From contig JAGFNK010000841.1 of the NCBI GenBank assembly GCA_025769875.1, positions 1 to 20,389 on the forward strand: 20,389 nucleotides of DNA, in the 5' to 3' direction. The stretch is from Russula earlei (Eukaryota; Basidiomycota; Agaricomycetes; Russulales; Russulaceae). Under the pieces are notes generated by a model that was given only the letters and a program-made list of their open reading frames with translations, was not told the DNA's origin and searched no databases. Shown one piece after another: positions 1-8,407 of the stretch (the first letter of the stretch is position 1; every line of letters starts with the position of its first letter). The translations under genes and the position numbers were made by a program.

Positions 1-261
1 TGTTAAAGGCTCTTGTAGGGCAGTTAGAGTCATCTTAAAGGGTCCTTAGAGAGGCTATAATACTGTTTGTTATTGCTAAAAGGGTTGCCATTAAGTGGGG
101 CTTGCTGTATGTCAATTGTGTTGAGAATCGCTCGCTCAACAATGCATGCATGATATTGTGGACTCCTCTACTCACCCCTTTTGTCTGTGTGAACAGGGTG
201 GCACCATAGAGGCTGGGTTTCCTCTATTAAGGAAGGGTCCTTCGAGAGCCCTCTCTGGGAA

Positions 262-1166
262 ATGGTTCATGACAACACTATTGCCTTCCTTCTCACAAAG
301 AAATTGGAGGCACTCAAGAAGTATAAGGCCTTTGAACCCTGGGCAATCTCTCAGGGGCATTGCAAAGCCATCAAAGTACTTCACTCTGACCACAGAGGCA
401 AATACCTGAGTGGCCCCTTCGATAAACACCTTGCCACAGCTGGCACCCACACATCGTCTCACCATGCATGACATGCCACAGCACAATGGTGTCACAGAGC
501 ACCTTAATAGGACACTGCTTGAGTGCATGCACATGCTCTCCAATGGAAGCAGCCTCCCCAAGTTGTTATGGGGTGAGGCACTGCAGCATGCTGTGTGGCT
601 CAAGAACTGCACTGCTATGCATGCATTAGATGGCAAGACATTGTACAAAGCCCTACACAAAGAGCCACCTGATCTGTCTGGCCTGCACTGGTGGGGTTGC
701 AGTGTCTGGGGACACACTGGGAAGAAAGGCTCCAAGTTGAACCCAAGGGCACATGAGGGCAAATGGCTTGGTGTTGACACTGACTCACATGCCCACAGGG
801 TATACTGCCCAAAAACTCAAACAGTCAACATTGAGTGGGATGTGTATTTTGCATCAAACGTGCCACTTGAGGGGGAGCAGCCCATCACAGTACCAACTGC
901 AGGGAGCAAGCAGCCTGCTGATGAGTCAGACTTACATGAGGTGCCTGAGCCACCTACCCACTCTGACCACTCCAACTTGGAAGTGAACCCAGCCCACTCT
1001 AATACACCCCTTGTACCCGAAATGCCTGATGCACCACAAGCACCAGATCAGTATCCTCCCTCAGAAGAGGAAGTCAAGACCACCCTCAACAATGCCCCTC
1101 AGCATTCCACCTGGCTACACAAGCCCTTGCACATTGTGTGCAACCTCCAAATGGGCAAAGGTGTCA
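262..1166 (+). pseudogene. copia integrase fragment
   Basis: Two reading frames must be joined. The first (262-471) holds the integrase core stretch LHSDHRGKYLSGPFDKHLA, with the second acidic residue of the D,D,E triad. The second frame continues with MHDMPQHNGVTEHLNRTLLE, which matches the copia block normally containing the catalytic Glu (PQHNGVAERLNRT-like). The frame changes near 450-462. The part carrying the first catalytic Asp is not recognisable upstream. An acidic, proline-rich linker follows (about 930-1166), as is usual between integrase and reverse transcriptase. Reading continues across the LTR at 1172-1704 into the reverse transcriptase part. Confidence 0.8.
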
Positions 1167-1171
1167 CTTCC

Positions 1172-1704
1172 TGTTAGGATTCTTGCATTCTCATCTGCTT
1201 ACCTATGCTTTGGTGACTCATCTCTGCTTATTCATCTGTGCTTACTTCTGCTTAGTGATTGCTTAGTGATTTGCTTAGTGGTCAGCTTATTGATTGCTTA
1301 CTCACCACTTACTGTTTGATGACAGATACTAGGAAAGGATGACTCATGCGTGAGTAATTTCTGGTATTTTCGAATTGCGCTTTACACTTCTGAATACTAC
1401 TGGTTCTCAGCTATGTGCACCCCAAGTTTCGTACAAATCGGATCAGCCGTTGTTGAGATATTGTATAAATACTCTGCTGTACTGAGAAGTCGAGCCTTAC
1501 ACTCGACTTACTCTCTTACAAGAAATAACCATCTTGTCAATGTTCTCTATAGCTCTAGTCAAGTACTCTAAGTGAAAGAGGTCCCTCTCTTCTCTTACAC
1601 ATATTCTTCCTGAGATAATATCAAAGGGTTTGAAGTTTAGTGCTTGAACTATATCAAGCAACTCTTCACTAAGAGTCGGTAACAAGATCAGTTAGATCTT
1701 AACA
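1172..1704 (+). repeat. Solo LTR inside the copia pol gene, TSD CTTCC
   Basis: The 533-bp block begins TGTTAGGAT and ends ATCTTAACA, whose reverse complement is TGTTAAGAT (8 of 9 match). It is bounded by the direct repeat CTTCC at 1167-1171 and 1705-1709, a 5-bp target-site duplication of the kind LTR elements make. A TATA box (TATAAATA) lies at 1464-1471. No internal retroelement genes are present, so it is a solo LTR left by LTR-LTR recombination. Its first roughly 100 bp recur at 16990-17080. The U3-like part contains a GCTTA array at 1196-1300. Confidence 0.85.
1196..1300 (+). repeat. GCTTA array with about 11-bp spacing in the LTR U3
   Basis: The hexamer TGCTTA (once AGCTTA) starts at 1196, 1225, 1239, 1249, 1260, 1272, 1284 and 1295. 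Six consecutive spacings are 14, 10, 11, 12, 12 and 11 bp, close to one helical turn. Part of the array recurs in the related fragment near 17040-17080. It sits upstream of the TATA box, where an LTR's enhancer would be, but a regulatory role is only inferred. Confidence 0.5.
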
Positions 1705-1709
1705 CTTCC

Positions 1710-3350
1710 CCACACCAGAGCACCCCATGCATCCCACATGGCATCCATTTTCCCAGACCCCTTGACATGGAGGAAGCAGGAGGAGCATGGTCTGTTGACA
1801 ATGGCCTGCCCATGCTCCTCGAGGACTATGTTGGCCTCAAGCTCACCTTTGCAACTGCAACAGCCAACACCGAAGCACTTGAGCCACGCTTGCTTGCAGA
1901 AGCCAAACACAGACCAGACTGGCCTCTCTGGCAGAAGGCCATTGAGGAAGAGCTCACCACGCTCAAAACTGCAGGCACCTGGCACCTTGAAGAACCACCA
2001 GCTGGAGCGAACATCATTGGCTCCAAGTGGGTTTTCAAGGCTAAAAAGAATGCAGCCAGCAATATTGCACATTACAAGGTGTGCCTTGTTGCCTAAGGGA
2101 TCAGCCAGATCGGGGGCATTGACTACAACAATACCTATGCCCCTGTTGCATGCCTTGCATTGTCATGTGCCATCATTGCTATGGCAAACTGTCTCCAACT
2201 AGAGCTCCATCAGATAGATATCAAAGGCACCTATCTAAATGGCATGCTCAATGATACTGAAGTACTGTTCATGCAGCACCCTCCAGGGTATTGAGACCTG
2301 ATGGCAGGCACATGAGTGCTGTGCCTTGTGAAAACACTTTATGGACTGAAACAGTCCGGCAGGAGATGGTACCAAAAACTCTCCTCCATATTCACATCCC
2401 TACAGTTCAGACAGTGCTCTGTTGATCAAGCTGTTTTCTTCAAGTCTGGAAGTTGCACGTGCAACATTACAGTTGTTGCTGTGCATGTTGACAATTGCAC
2501 AATTGCAGTGAGCAATGTGTGACTCATGAACGACCTCAAGGCCAGCTTGCACAAGCATGTCGAGGTCATGGACCTTGGCAAGCTCCACTGGATGCTTGGC
2601 ATCAAGGTCCAGCATGACCACACAGGTGGCACTATACACCTCTCCCAGTGGGCATACATTGATGCCATTCTCTGTCGTTACCACCTGGATGAGCTCAAAC
2701 CACTTTCCACACCAATGGATATCCAGGTGCACCTCACAAGTGAGCAGTCCCCCTCCAGTGCAGCTGAATATGCCACCATGTGCAATGCGCTGTACCGAGA
2801 GGCCATCAGCACCCTCAATTGGCGCACTTTCAACACACCTGGACATCGCATTTGCCATCACAACTGTTGCACATTTTGCCTCTAACCCAGGACCAGCACA
2901 CTGGCAGGCTGTCAAGCAGATCTTCTGCTACCTGGCCAGCATGTGTGACCTGTGGCTCACCTACGGCAAAACCGAGCGCATTCTCATAGGCTATGCAGAT
3001 GCTGATGGCAGCATGGCCAAGGATCAGCACACCATCTCAGGCTATGCCTTCCTCATCAACAGCAGCACTGTTTCATGGTCCTTGAAGCACCAGGAGATCA
3101 TTTCACTCTCAAACACAGAGAGTGAATGCATCATGGCCACCCATGGAATGAAGGAAGCACTCTGGCTGCACAGCCTTCTCTCAGAAGTCTTTGGGCCTCT
3201 TTCCGACCCTACCACCCTTTTTTCCGACAATCAATCTGCTATCACACTCGCATGTGATCATCAGTATCACACCCAGACCAAACACATTGATGTCCATTAC
3301 CACTGGATTCAATGGGTCATTGAGCAAGGGTCCATGTGACTTGTATATTG
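1710..3350 (+). pseudogene. copia reverse transcriptase and RNase H, inactivated
   Basis: The reverse transcriptase starts with the typical WPLWQKAIEEEL...IIGSKWVFKAKKN block (1767-2090). It continues past a TAA at 2094-2096 into DYNNTYAPVA and HQIDIKGTYLNGML, which keeps the first catalytic Asp. KTLYGLKQSGRRWYQKL follows after further stops. The YVDD active site reads HVDN at about 2487-2495, so the last catalytic Asp is Asn. RNase H is readable at about 2980-3339 (IGYADADGSMAKD, then SLSNTESECI, then TKHIDVHYHWIQWVIEQGS). Frameshifts occur near 2820 and elsewhere. This is a dead relic. Confidence 0.88.
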
Positions 3351-3355
3351 CCCAA

Positions 3356-3965
3356 TGTTATGGCATTGCGGCTGTAAGAGCATTAGCTCAAGGTTCAGTG
3401 GGGCCAAGTCCCTGTGACTTGGTTCAAGGGGTTCGGTGGGCCGGCTCAAAGAGACCAGATTGAAGGTTTAGTGTCTCAAGGCTGAGTCAAATAATGACTC
3501 AGTCCATAGACAGAGTCGATCTTCTGGTTCTACAGAAGAGGAAAATGATGAGAGAGGAGCAGAGGAGGAAGAGGAACACAAGGGTTCCTTGTGGTGAGCT
3601 CAAGTCAAGCAAGATGTAGGCCAGCACAAACAAGTTGTGATTGAGAGAGTATACAGGGCAAGAGATGTGACAGGAAATGGGACAAAGCTAAGCTTGGGGC
3701 ATTCCCCCAGCTTCTACAGGCACTTAAATACTGTATCTAACGAGGCTGTACAGTACTATATGTGGAACAATAGATAAAGGTGGACCAATGGCAAAAAGGT
3801 ACTTGAACAATAGATGAAACACAATGGGTGAAACAATAAGGGACCATCAGCATCAAGGGATGAAACAGTAACCGAGGGGGTGAGGGTGATGGAGAAGAAC
3901 AATAGTAAAAGCAAACAATAACAACAAAGTGTAGAGACAAACCGACAAGGAGGTAATTCATGGCA
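3356..3965 (+). repeat. Second solo LTR-like insertion, TSD CCCAA
   Basis: The block begins TGTTATGGCA, ends in ATTCATGGCA, and is flanked by CCCAA at 3351-3355 and 3966-3970. With it and one CCCAA removed, the copia Pol reading continues directly from LVYCP into the TDDMLADSLTK block, which confirms the insertion borders. The 610-bp interior has no pol genes. It is purine-rich at about 3535-3580 and has a TTAAATA TATA-like box near 3724. A similar CTTAAATACTG box occurs at 16857-16867, hinting at a related LTR there. Confidence 0.8.
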
Positions 3966-4066
3966 CCCAACAGATGACATGCTTGCCGATTCCCTCACCA
4001 AGGTGCTTCCCTCAGTGAAGGTCAAACACTTTGCATCAGGACTTGGCCTGTTCACAAAGCAAGGGG
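3966..4066 (+). pseudogene. C-terminal tail of copia Pol
   Basis: The reading DMLADSLTKVLPSVKVKHFA followed by a GLGLF tail matches the usual end of copia polyproteins (ADxLTKxLP...). It ends at a stop overlapping the purine tract AAGGGGAAG at 4061-4069, which fits a polypurine tract just before the 3' LTR. It is separated from RNase H only by the inserted LTR at 3356-3965. Confidence 0.8.
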
Positions 4067-4069
4067 AAG

Positions 4070-4860
4070 TGTTGTGATTCCCGACTGCAAGTGAGCTTGA
4101 TTGTGAGTGCACAAGGCTGAGTGAGGGATCCCCTCACTTGACACATATACCTAGAACTGTTTTAGCATCTCTGAGTGGAACTAGTTATTTACACTCAGTT
4201 TGTACCTAGTCTAGTTAATTAACATAGATGTTGATTGGCTTGACTGATGTTCTGTCATTTGGATACCATTCATTTACCTCCTGCCTACTTAAATGAGTAG
4301 ATAATTCACCCTTGTCCCTCAGTGATCACTCATGTGTGTGAGTCACTGAGGTGTGTTCCCACTTACTTACCATTTCTTATGTTCTACAAAGCTGATACCT
4401 GAATAGTGCAGTCATTACACTACTCAGGTGAATATATTCCAGTGATTGCTCACATGTGCAAGTCACTGAGTGCAGTCATTACATCACTCATTCGTTACAT
4501 TACTCAGCAACTCTCACATGTGCAAACATGCAGGCCCTTTCCTTCAGATGCTGCACTCACTCAATAAAACAGTCACTTCCCAACTCTATAATGTTGGACG
4601 TGCAGCCACCCGGTGGCGTGTGTACGGACAAAGCCGGACCGTACGTGTAAATATTCGAATTAGTTGTCGTTCGTTTTTTCCCTCAGTCTTTCACACACAA
4701 GACTGAGGTCAGTACCACACTCTCTTACTTCTTTTCTAGAACTAATACTGTACATAGCAAAGCTTCCTTTAGGTTAGATCACTAACTAAGTCAGTCTTTC
4801 ACACACAAGACTGAGCAAAGCTTCCTTTAGCTTCAACATATAAACTATCAAGTTTCTACA
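4070..4860 (+). repeat. Probable 3' LTR of the copia element
   Basis: It starts TGTTGTGATT right after the polypurine tract. I place the end at ..TTTCTACA (4860), because the next bases, AGGTA then GGACAAGGG, match the sequence flanking the right-hand copy at 13173-13189, where no LTR is present. AGGTA (4861-4865) would therefore be the predicted target duplication; its partner lies outside the window. The LTR is rich in stem-loops (listed separately) and carries a duplicated AGCAAAGCTTCCTTTAG motif near 4756 and 4814. Confidence 0.6.
4317..4814. other. Series of five stem-loops in the copia LTR
   Basis: Inverted repeats lie at 4317-4351 (CCTCAGTGA..TCACTGAGG), 4397-4429 (ACCTGAATAGTG..CACTACTCAGGT, one mismatch), 4440-4468 (CAGTGA..TCACTG), 4681-4708 (CCTCAGTCTT, loop TCACACAC, AAGACTGAGG, perfect) and 4791-4814 (second copy of the previous one). 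The first and third share the same stem core, and the last two are near-identical. They may fold in the LTR transcript; any function is inference. Confidence 0.6.
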
Positions 4861-4865
4861 AGGTA

Positions 4866-4913
4866 GGACAAGGGAGAACTTGCAATGTGAACGACTGTGT
4901 TGTTGTCATGTCG
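4866..4913 (+). repeat. 48-bp direct repeat, left copy (upstream of the NTH1 fragment)
   Basis: This 48-bp stretch is identical to 13181-13228 except for one base (A at 4884, G on the right). On the left it lies between the copia LTR and the NTH1 exon piece. On the right it abuts the upstream flank of the kinase block. It marks the two loci as derived from one duplicated sequence. It may be NTH1 5' sequence or intron, but I could not read a protein family in it. Confidence 0.8.
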
Positions 4914-4918
4914 ACGGC

Positions 4919-5059
4919 GAGTCGGAGCGAATCCTGACAGGGACACCGTCAGCATCGCCACAGAAGTCCAAGGTTATCAAGCAGGCTCTCGAGAAGCCGC
5001 ACCCCGCGCCTGTACGCTGGCGCGAGACGTACGATGGCATCAAGGAGATGCGCTCGAGG
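4919..5059 (+). pseudogene. NTH1: NTH1-type endonuclease III, 5' exon fragment
   Basis: The frame contains SPQKSKVIKQALEKPHPAP followed by WRETYDGIKEMRSR, the segment just before the conserved APVDTMG block in fungal Nth1 proteins (DNA glycosylase/AP lyase that removes oxidised pyrimidines in nucleus and mitochondria). The reading ends at 5059, where a 3,348-bp foreign block begins. The protein resumes at 8408 in the same frame with DEIQSGAPVDTMGC. The true start codon is not visible: upstream lie the 48-bp repeat and then the copia LTR. No ATG in this frame precedes it. Confidence 0.8.
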
Positions 5060-5354
5060 GTTCCCTGTCGGACCGTGATGGTAATTTTGTTCGGGTTCTT
5101 TTGCATTCGCCTGCCGGTGCCTGCGAGTTGGTGGTACGTAGGGGAGGCGACACTCCGCTCTCACCATCTCCACAAACCATCTCGTCCGCTTTGACGACCT
5201 CATCCTCAACTTTGACACGCTTCCGAGTCGAGCGGCGCGCTACAGGTACAGATGATTCCGGGACTGACGCCGAATCGCCATTGTCTGGGCTCTCGAGCTT
5301 GAACAAAGTGACGGCGGCGTCTGCTGAGCTCTGTTGAGATATGAGACGCGTCAT
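5060..5354 (-). pseudogene. Basic N-terminal ORF, possibly an NTH1-like first exon, inverted
   Basis: The minus-strand reading starts MTRLISQQSSADAAVTLFK and includes a basic NLS-like run RRSTRKRVKVEDEVV. Basidiomycete Nth1 proteins often begin with such low-complexity basic tails, and this piece meets the NTH1 exon fragment head-on at 5059/5060, so I suspect it is an NTH1-type first exon in inverse orientation. That is inference; there is no catalytic domain to confirm it. A short upstream frame (ATGAAGAGACGC) is out of frame here by one base but in frame in the right-hand copy. The alternative is an unrelated hypothetical protein start. Confidence 0.35.
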
Positions 5355-5398
5355 TTGCGTCGATGCATCCTGCGTCTCTTCATGGTTGCGAGGGATAG

Positions 5399-5911
5399 AT
5401 GACGTGCGTGTGTGACGGTCAGGATCCTGAGGAGATCCAACCTGAACGAGTTCAAAATGCTTATAATTACGCATCCACCGCCTGGACTCTCACTCACGTT
5501 CCTCCCGCGCCTCATCTTCTTCCTACCGTGGGGCGTCGCTGTCGGTGTGGCAATCACGCTCTATCCGCGCTCTTTCGCCGCTTGTACGCATGTACAGGCC
5601 CGCCTCGCATGCCCCTGCCCTGGCTCGCACACCGCGCCCTCACCATCTGTGCCCCCCTCGGGATTTTTCGAGGCGCTGTGTGTCTTGTTGGCGCAGCCTT
5701 TCCCCGCTGGTCCATCCACGTTGCCCTCAGCCCACGCTGTGATTGTCTGGCGCGGATTCAGGGCGTGCGTGGCAGAGCACGGCGGGCAGGATGCCGTAGA
5801 GGAATGGCACAAAGATGCACGTGCGTTTGGAGGGTGCCAGTGCTGTGGGGTGCAGAGGATGAAGAAGTTCTGAGGGCATGCGGCGACGAAGGGATGGTGA
5901 AGGAAGAGTGA
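5399..5911 (+). other. Unidentified open frame in the kinase downstream region
   Basis: A 170-codon open frame runs from 5399. Its counterpart in the right arm (16201-15704, minus strand) has 165 codons with the same beginning (MTCV.DGQDPEEIQ) and the same last 100 or so residues, but an unrelated middle caused by compensating frameshifts. The composition (many Cys, Arg, Pro) matches no family I know. Opposite-strand frames are equally open (for example 6127-5561, interrupted by a stop in the other arm), as expected for GC-rich DNA. I regard it as probably non-coding or a short UTR/promoter region. Confidence 0.15.
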
Positions 5912-6395
5912 GGTCGCCATCGCCTCCACTTCGACTGGGACGCAACATGCGATATAGAGAGCTGCCAAGGCCACTATGTGTATGTGCATGTGCATGCTGC
6001 ATGCTTTTTTCCTCCCCTTCATCTGGCCTACTCTTGATGTGATTGTATTCTGTCTGTTCTGTGGTGAACCCGGGAAGGGCACACTAAGTTTGTAAGGCTG
6101 GTAGCTCGGCCTGGGATCAGCTCTCACACCTCTCCCCCACAGTGTCAGGCTCAGCTCAAGCGGATTCGAGCCGAGTTGGTGACAGCACTAATGAGGGGAT
6201 TAACCCCCCCAAAAAAAAGAAAGGAAAACAAAAACACGTGCACGCGCGGAAAAAGACGGAGGGAACGCGAGTCATCCCATGATAGAGGCAGCTCAGGACC
6301 ACCTCGTCTCCGGTCGCTGTAGCGGGTATCCTGCCTCACAACTATACACTTTTCCAGTGAGCATGTATGGAAAACTGGTATCAATGTATTTACAG
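5912..6395. other. Non-coding stretch downstream of the left kinase gene
   Basis: No supportable gene. It contains a CATGCATGC/CACATGCACATACAC-like alternating purine-pyrimidine run (about 5975-6003), an A-rich tract (6208-6235) and C-run/A-run neighbours that also occur in the right arm at 15385-15420. It is conserved between arms as part of the inverted repeat. Confidence 0.5.
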
Positions 6396-8306
6396 TCAGA
6401 ATGCCCATTTCATGATCAACACGGCCAGGGCCAGGATGAAGATGGTTATCATGTGTCTACCTGTGACCGGTGTGATCTTGAACTTCTCCAGCACCGACCA
6501 GAGATTCACCTTATCCAACCCGAGCTTATGCCACATGTCTTTCAGCTCCCCACATTGGTTCCAGCCGGGACATGAATGGTTGACATTCGCAAACCCAAAG
6601 TCGATGATCTTCGGAAAACCGGCCCACTTCTTCTGCAACACATTCTGTGGCTCAAGGTCCCCGTGCTCGACACCCAATAGATGGATGCAGTACAGCTCCC
6701 CAAAAATGATAAGTCTGCCATAGAAAAGTCAGCGCAATCTTCTTCGAATCACAGCAAGTCCTACCTCTCTACAACGGACAGTGATGAGAACGTCTCGAGA
6801 TGTGATAAGGACCGACCCTCATCAGAAAGGATAATCGCGCGTCCGCCGTCCCACTTAAATTCCCCATAATGGAGAGGGACCACCCATCCAGCGATGCGGC
6901 TCAGCTTATGATATGCGGCCGTCTCATTGCTGAGCTGGCGTTCGAGCATAGCCTGGTCTTTCTTCGGTACGGTAGCGAACTTGACGACGACATGCCATTT
7001 TCTCGATGCATACACAGAAGACCAACCCCCTCCAAGGTAGTGGTCAAGGTGTATGAATTGGTGGCACATTTTCTTTGTAAGTTGAGTTAGGGGTGCGTCA
7101 ACGAGAGTGAATTCGGTTGGCAGGCCATCAAGGCATTGAATGACAATATTCGCGCGAGTCTGGGCAGATTCGTCAATACCATGTGTGAACGAATGAAAGA
7201 AAAAGGTTTGCTAACTCCTGTGTGTAGATTTGAAGGACCAGCACGTGGATCCTCTCTTTTGGACCGCAACCTTGAGGTTACAATGAGATTCTCGGTCTCC
7301 ACTCTTCCCCGTGGCGACGAATACGGAGCTTCTGGTGGGGGATCCAAACCAAATTGTCTCATCAGAGTCATATCGTCGATGTTCCTGACCTCTGTGAGCA
7401 GCATGTACACCAACATGCTCCAGATAGGTGGGAGTTGTCCTGCGTTATCACCAGGCGGAAGACAGAACTTGGTGATCGGTGAGCAGTAGACCCGGGGCCT
7501 CCCTTGCGTCCGTGGAATGTACATGATGGTGTAGTTCAATCCACAGAAGACGACTGCCCAACGAACGGCTGATCCGTGCTCGTGTTCGATGCCACCCGCA
7601 TGGAGCACAAGCTACAAGTACAGATTGACTCAGATAATGGACGGCTGAAAGAAGCAACCACACGAACCTTGTTCAGGATGGCCTTGTAACCGGTGTATGA
7701 TGACGCCAGGTGTAGATCTAACACTCGGTTCGTTCCCAGCAGACTACTGAATTCCGTCCTCATGAATCTCTCGAATACGTGCGAGGACTTATCCTCCCAT
7801 TGGATTTTGATCTGGTTATCTATATGGTAAGTGTGATCGGTGACCACCCTTGAGAATCGCGAAGGCTCTTGGGATCGGAACTCCAGTACATCATTTGTAA
7901 GGGCACGATAGATGTCTCCGACCAGGAGAGAGAGATATTGTGAGATGGCCCCCGATGATGCTTCATTTTTCGTAGAGAACGAGGTGAGCTGACATTCTTC
8001 TTGGAGTCGTTCTAGAACGCTTTGGGGTGTGATGGGACGTGTGGTGCCTGAGAAAACGGTTCCTGCTGCGGGCTCTGCGTAGTTTTCATCAATTATTTCG
8101 ACCAGGTGATCCCGCATACTATTTAGCAAGCCCTCGACTGGTTCCACGGATGCGGGTAAGCGTGAGGGGCCGCCCACCATCGCGGCGTTGAGGGAACTCG
8201 TTTGTACCGAGCCAGATACTGGTGGGTTATTATATTGTTGGAGAGAGACATGTACGTGTTGAGAAACTGGAAACAGGAGGTCTCTCCAGGTGTTGATACC
8301 CGCCAT
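6396..8306 (-). CDS. Kinase-like protein with C-terminal membrane helix (left copy)
   Basis: Exon 1 (8306-7668) starts MAGINTWRDLLFPVSQHV and ends in YKAILNK. A 56-nt intron (7667-7612, GTTCGT..TTGTAG) follows. Exon 2 (from 7611) begins LVLHAGGIEHEHGSAVRW; its 3' border near 7290-7210 is uncertain. Exon 3 (about 7210-6765) holds a Gly-rich loop (HYLGGGWSSVYASRKW), a VVVKF lysine and an ETAAYHKL glutamate. A 50-nt intron (6764-6715) precedes exon 4 (6714-6396) with the catalytic loop HGDLEPQNVL and IDFGFAN. The last 17 residues form a hydrophobic helix (MITIFILALAVLIMKW). This is the protein-kinase-like fold seen in agaricomycete accessory families with an HGDLEPxN loop; the substrate is unknown. 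It lies inside NTH1 on the opposite strand. No disabling change was seen, apart from the unresolved exon 2/3 junction. Confidence 0.75.
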
Positions 8307-8407
8307 TACACGATGACGAGGCGAAAAGAGTTCGTAGCGAACGAACTAGCCACCCACAACATTTCAAACTCGATTTGAACTCCGCGGCTCCTGACGGGAC
8401 GGCCTAA

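Larger units (their letters stand above)
1..4860 (+). mobile_element. Degenerate Ty1/copia retrotransposon with two nested LTR insertions; left part outside the window
   Basis: Pol fragments in copia order (integrase, then reverse transcriptase, then RNase H) run along the + strand from about 262 to 4066 and are followed by a purine-rich tract and a probable 3' LTR. The reading frame is broken by stops and frameshifts throughout. Two LTR-type insertions (1172-1704 and 3356-3965) split it, each with its own 5-bp target duplication, so they came later. The 5' LTR, gag and protease would lie left of the window. Positions 1-261 probably belong to the same element, since the integrase frame starts directly after, but I could not read a convincing domain there. 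The element is inactive. Confidence 0.85.
5313..8404 (-). repeat. Left arm of the 3.1-kb inverted repeat
   Basis: This arm matches the reverse complement of 13229-16289 over nearly its whole length, with small indels. It includes the kinase-like gene, its 5' flank (up to GGCCGTC..AGGAGC), the roughly 1-kb downstream region and the first 70 or so bases of the basic ORF. The arms are separated by about 4.8 kb. Similarity is highest over the 3' half of the kinase gene and lower over its first exon. Indels show that both arms have been drifting. Confidence 0.92.
5060..8407 (-). mobile_element. 3,348-bp kinase-bearing insertion splitting an NTH1 exon
   Basis: The block lies between two NTH1 half-exons that join in frame when it is left out. 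It carries a kinase-like gene on the minus strand (8306-6396), about 1 kb of sequence without a clear gene, and at its left end a minus-strand ORF start (5354-5060). Most of it (5313-8404) recurs inverted at 13229-16289. I see no clear terminal inverted repeats, no transposase and no target-site duplication at the borders, so it is not a recognisable transposon. It may be a segmental inverted duplication or template-switch product. The border is ambiguous by one G. Confidence 0.65.

Noticed and set aside
172..780. 202-codon minus-strand frame
   Set aside because: It is the complement of the copia integrase region and has no recognisable protein; a shadow frame.
4593..4650. GC-rich hairpins (CCACCCGGTGG; GTACGG..CCGTAC) as a separate MITE
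   Set aside because: Short stems only; no target duplication or borders; left as part of the LTR.
5561..6127. Secreted-protein-like minus-strand frame (MHMHIHIVALAALYIACC)
   Set aside because: The right-arm copy has a stop within the same stretch and the remainder is low complexity; no conserved frame.
6396..8306. FunK1 family label for the kinase
   Set aside because: The catalytic loop reads HGDLEPQNV rather than the HRD/HxDIS form I expect for FunK1; only a protein-kinase-like assignment is supported.
5060..8407. Terminal inverted repeats at the kinase block (TTCCCTGTCGG versus GTCCCGTCAGG)
   Set aside because: Similarity is weak, offset and without target duplication, so not claimed as transposon ends.
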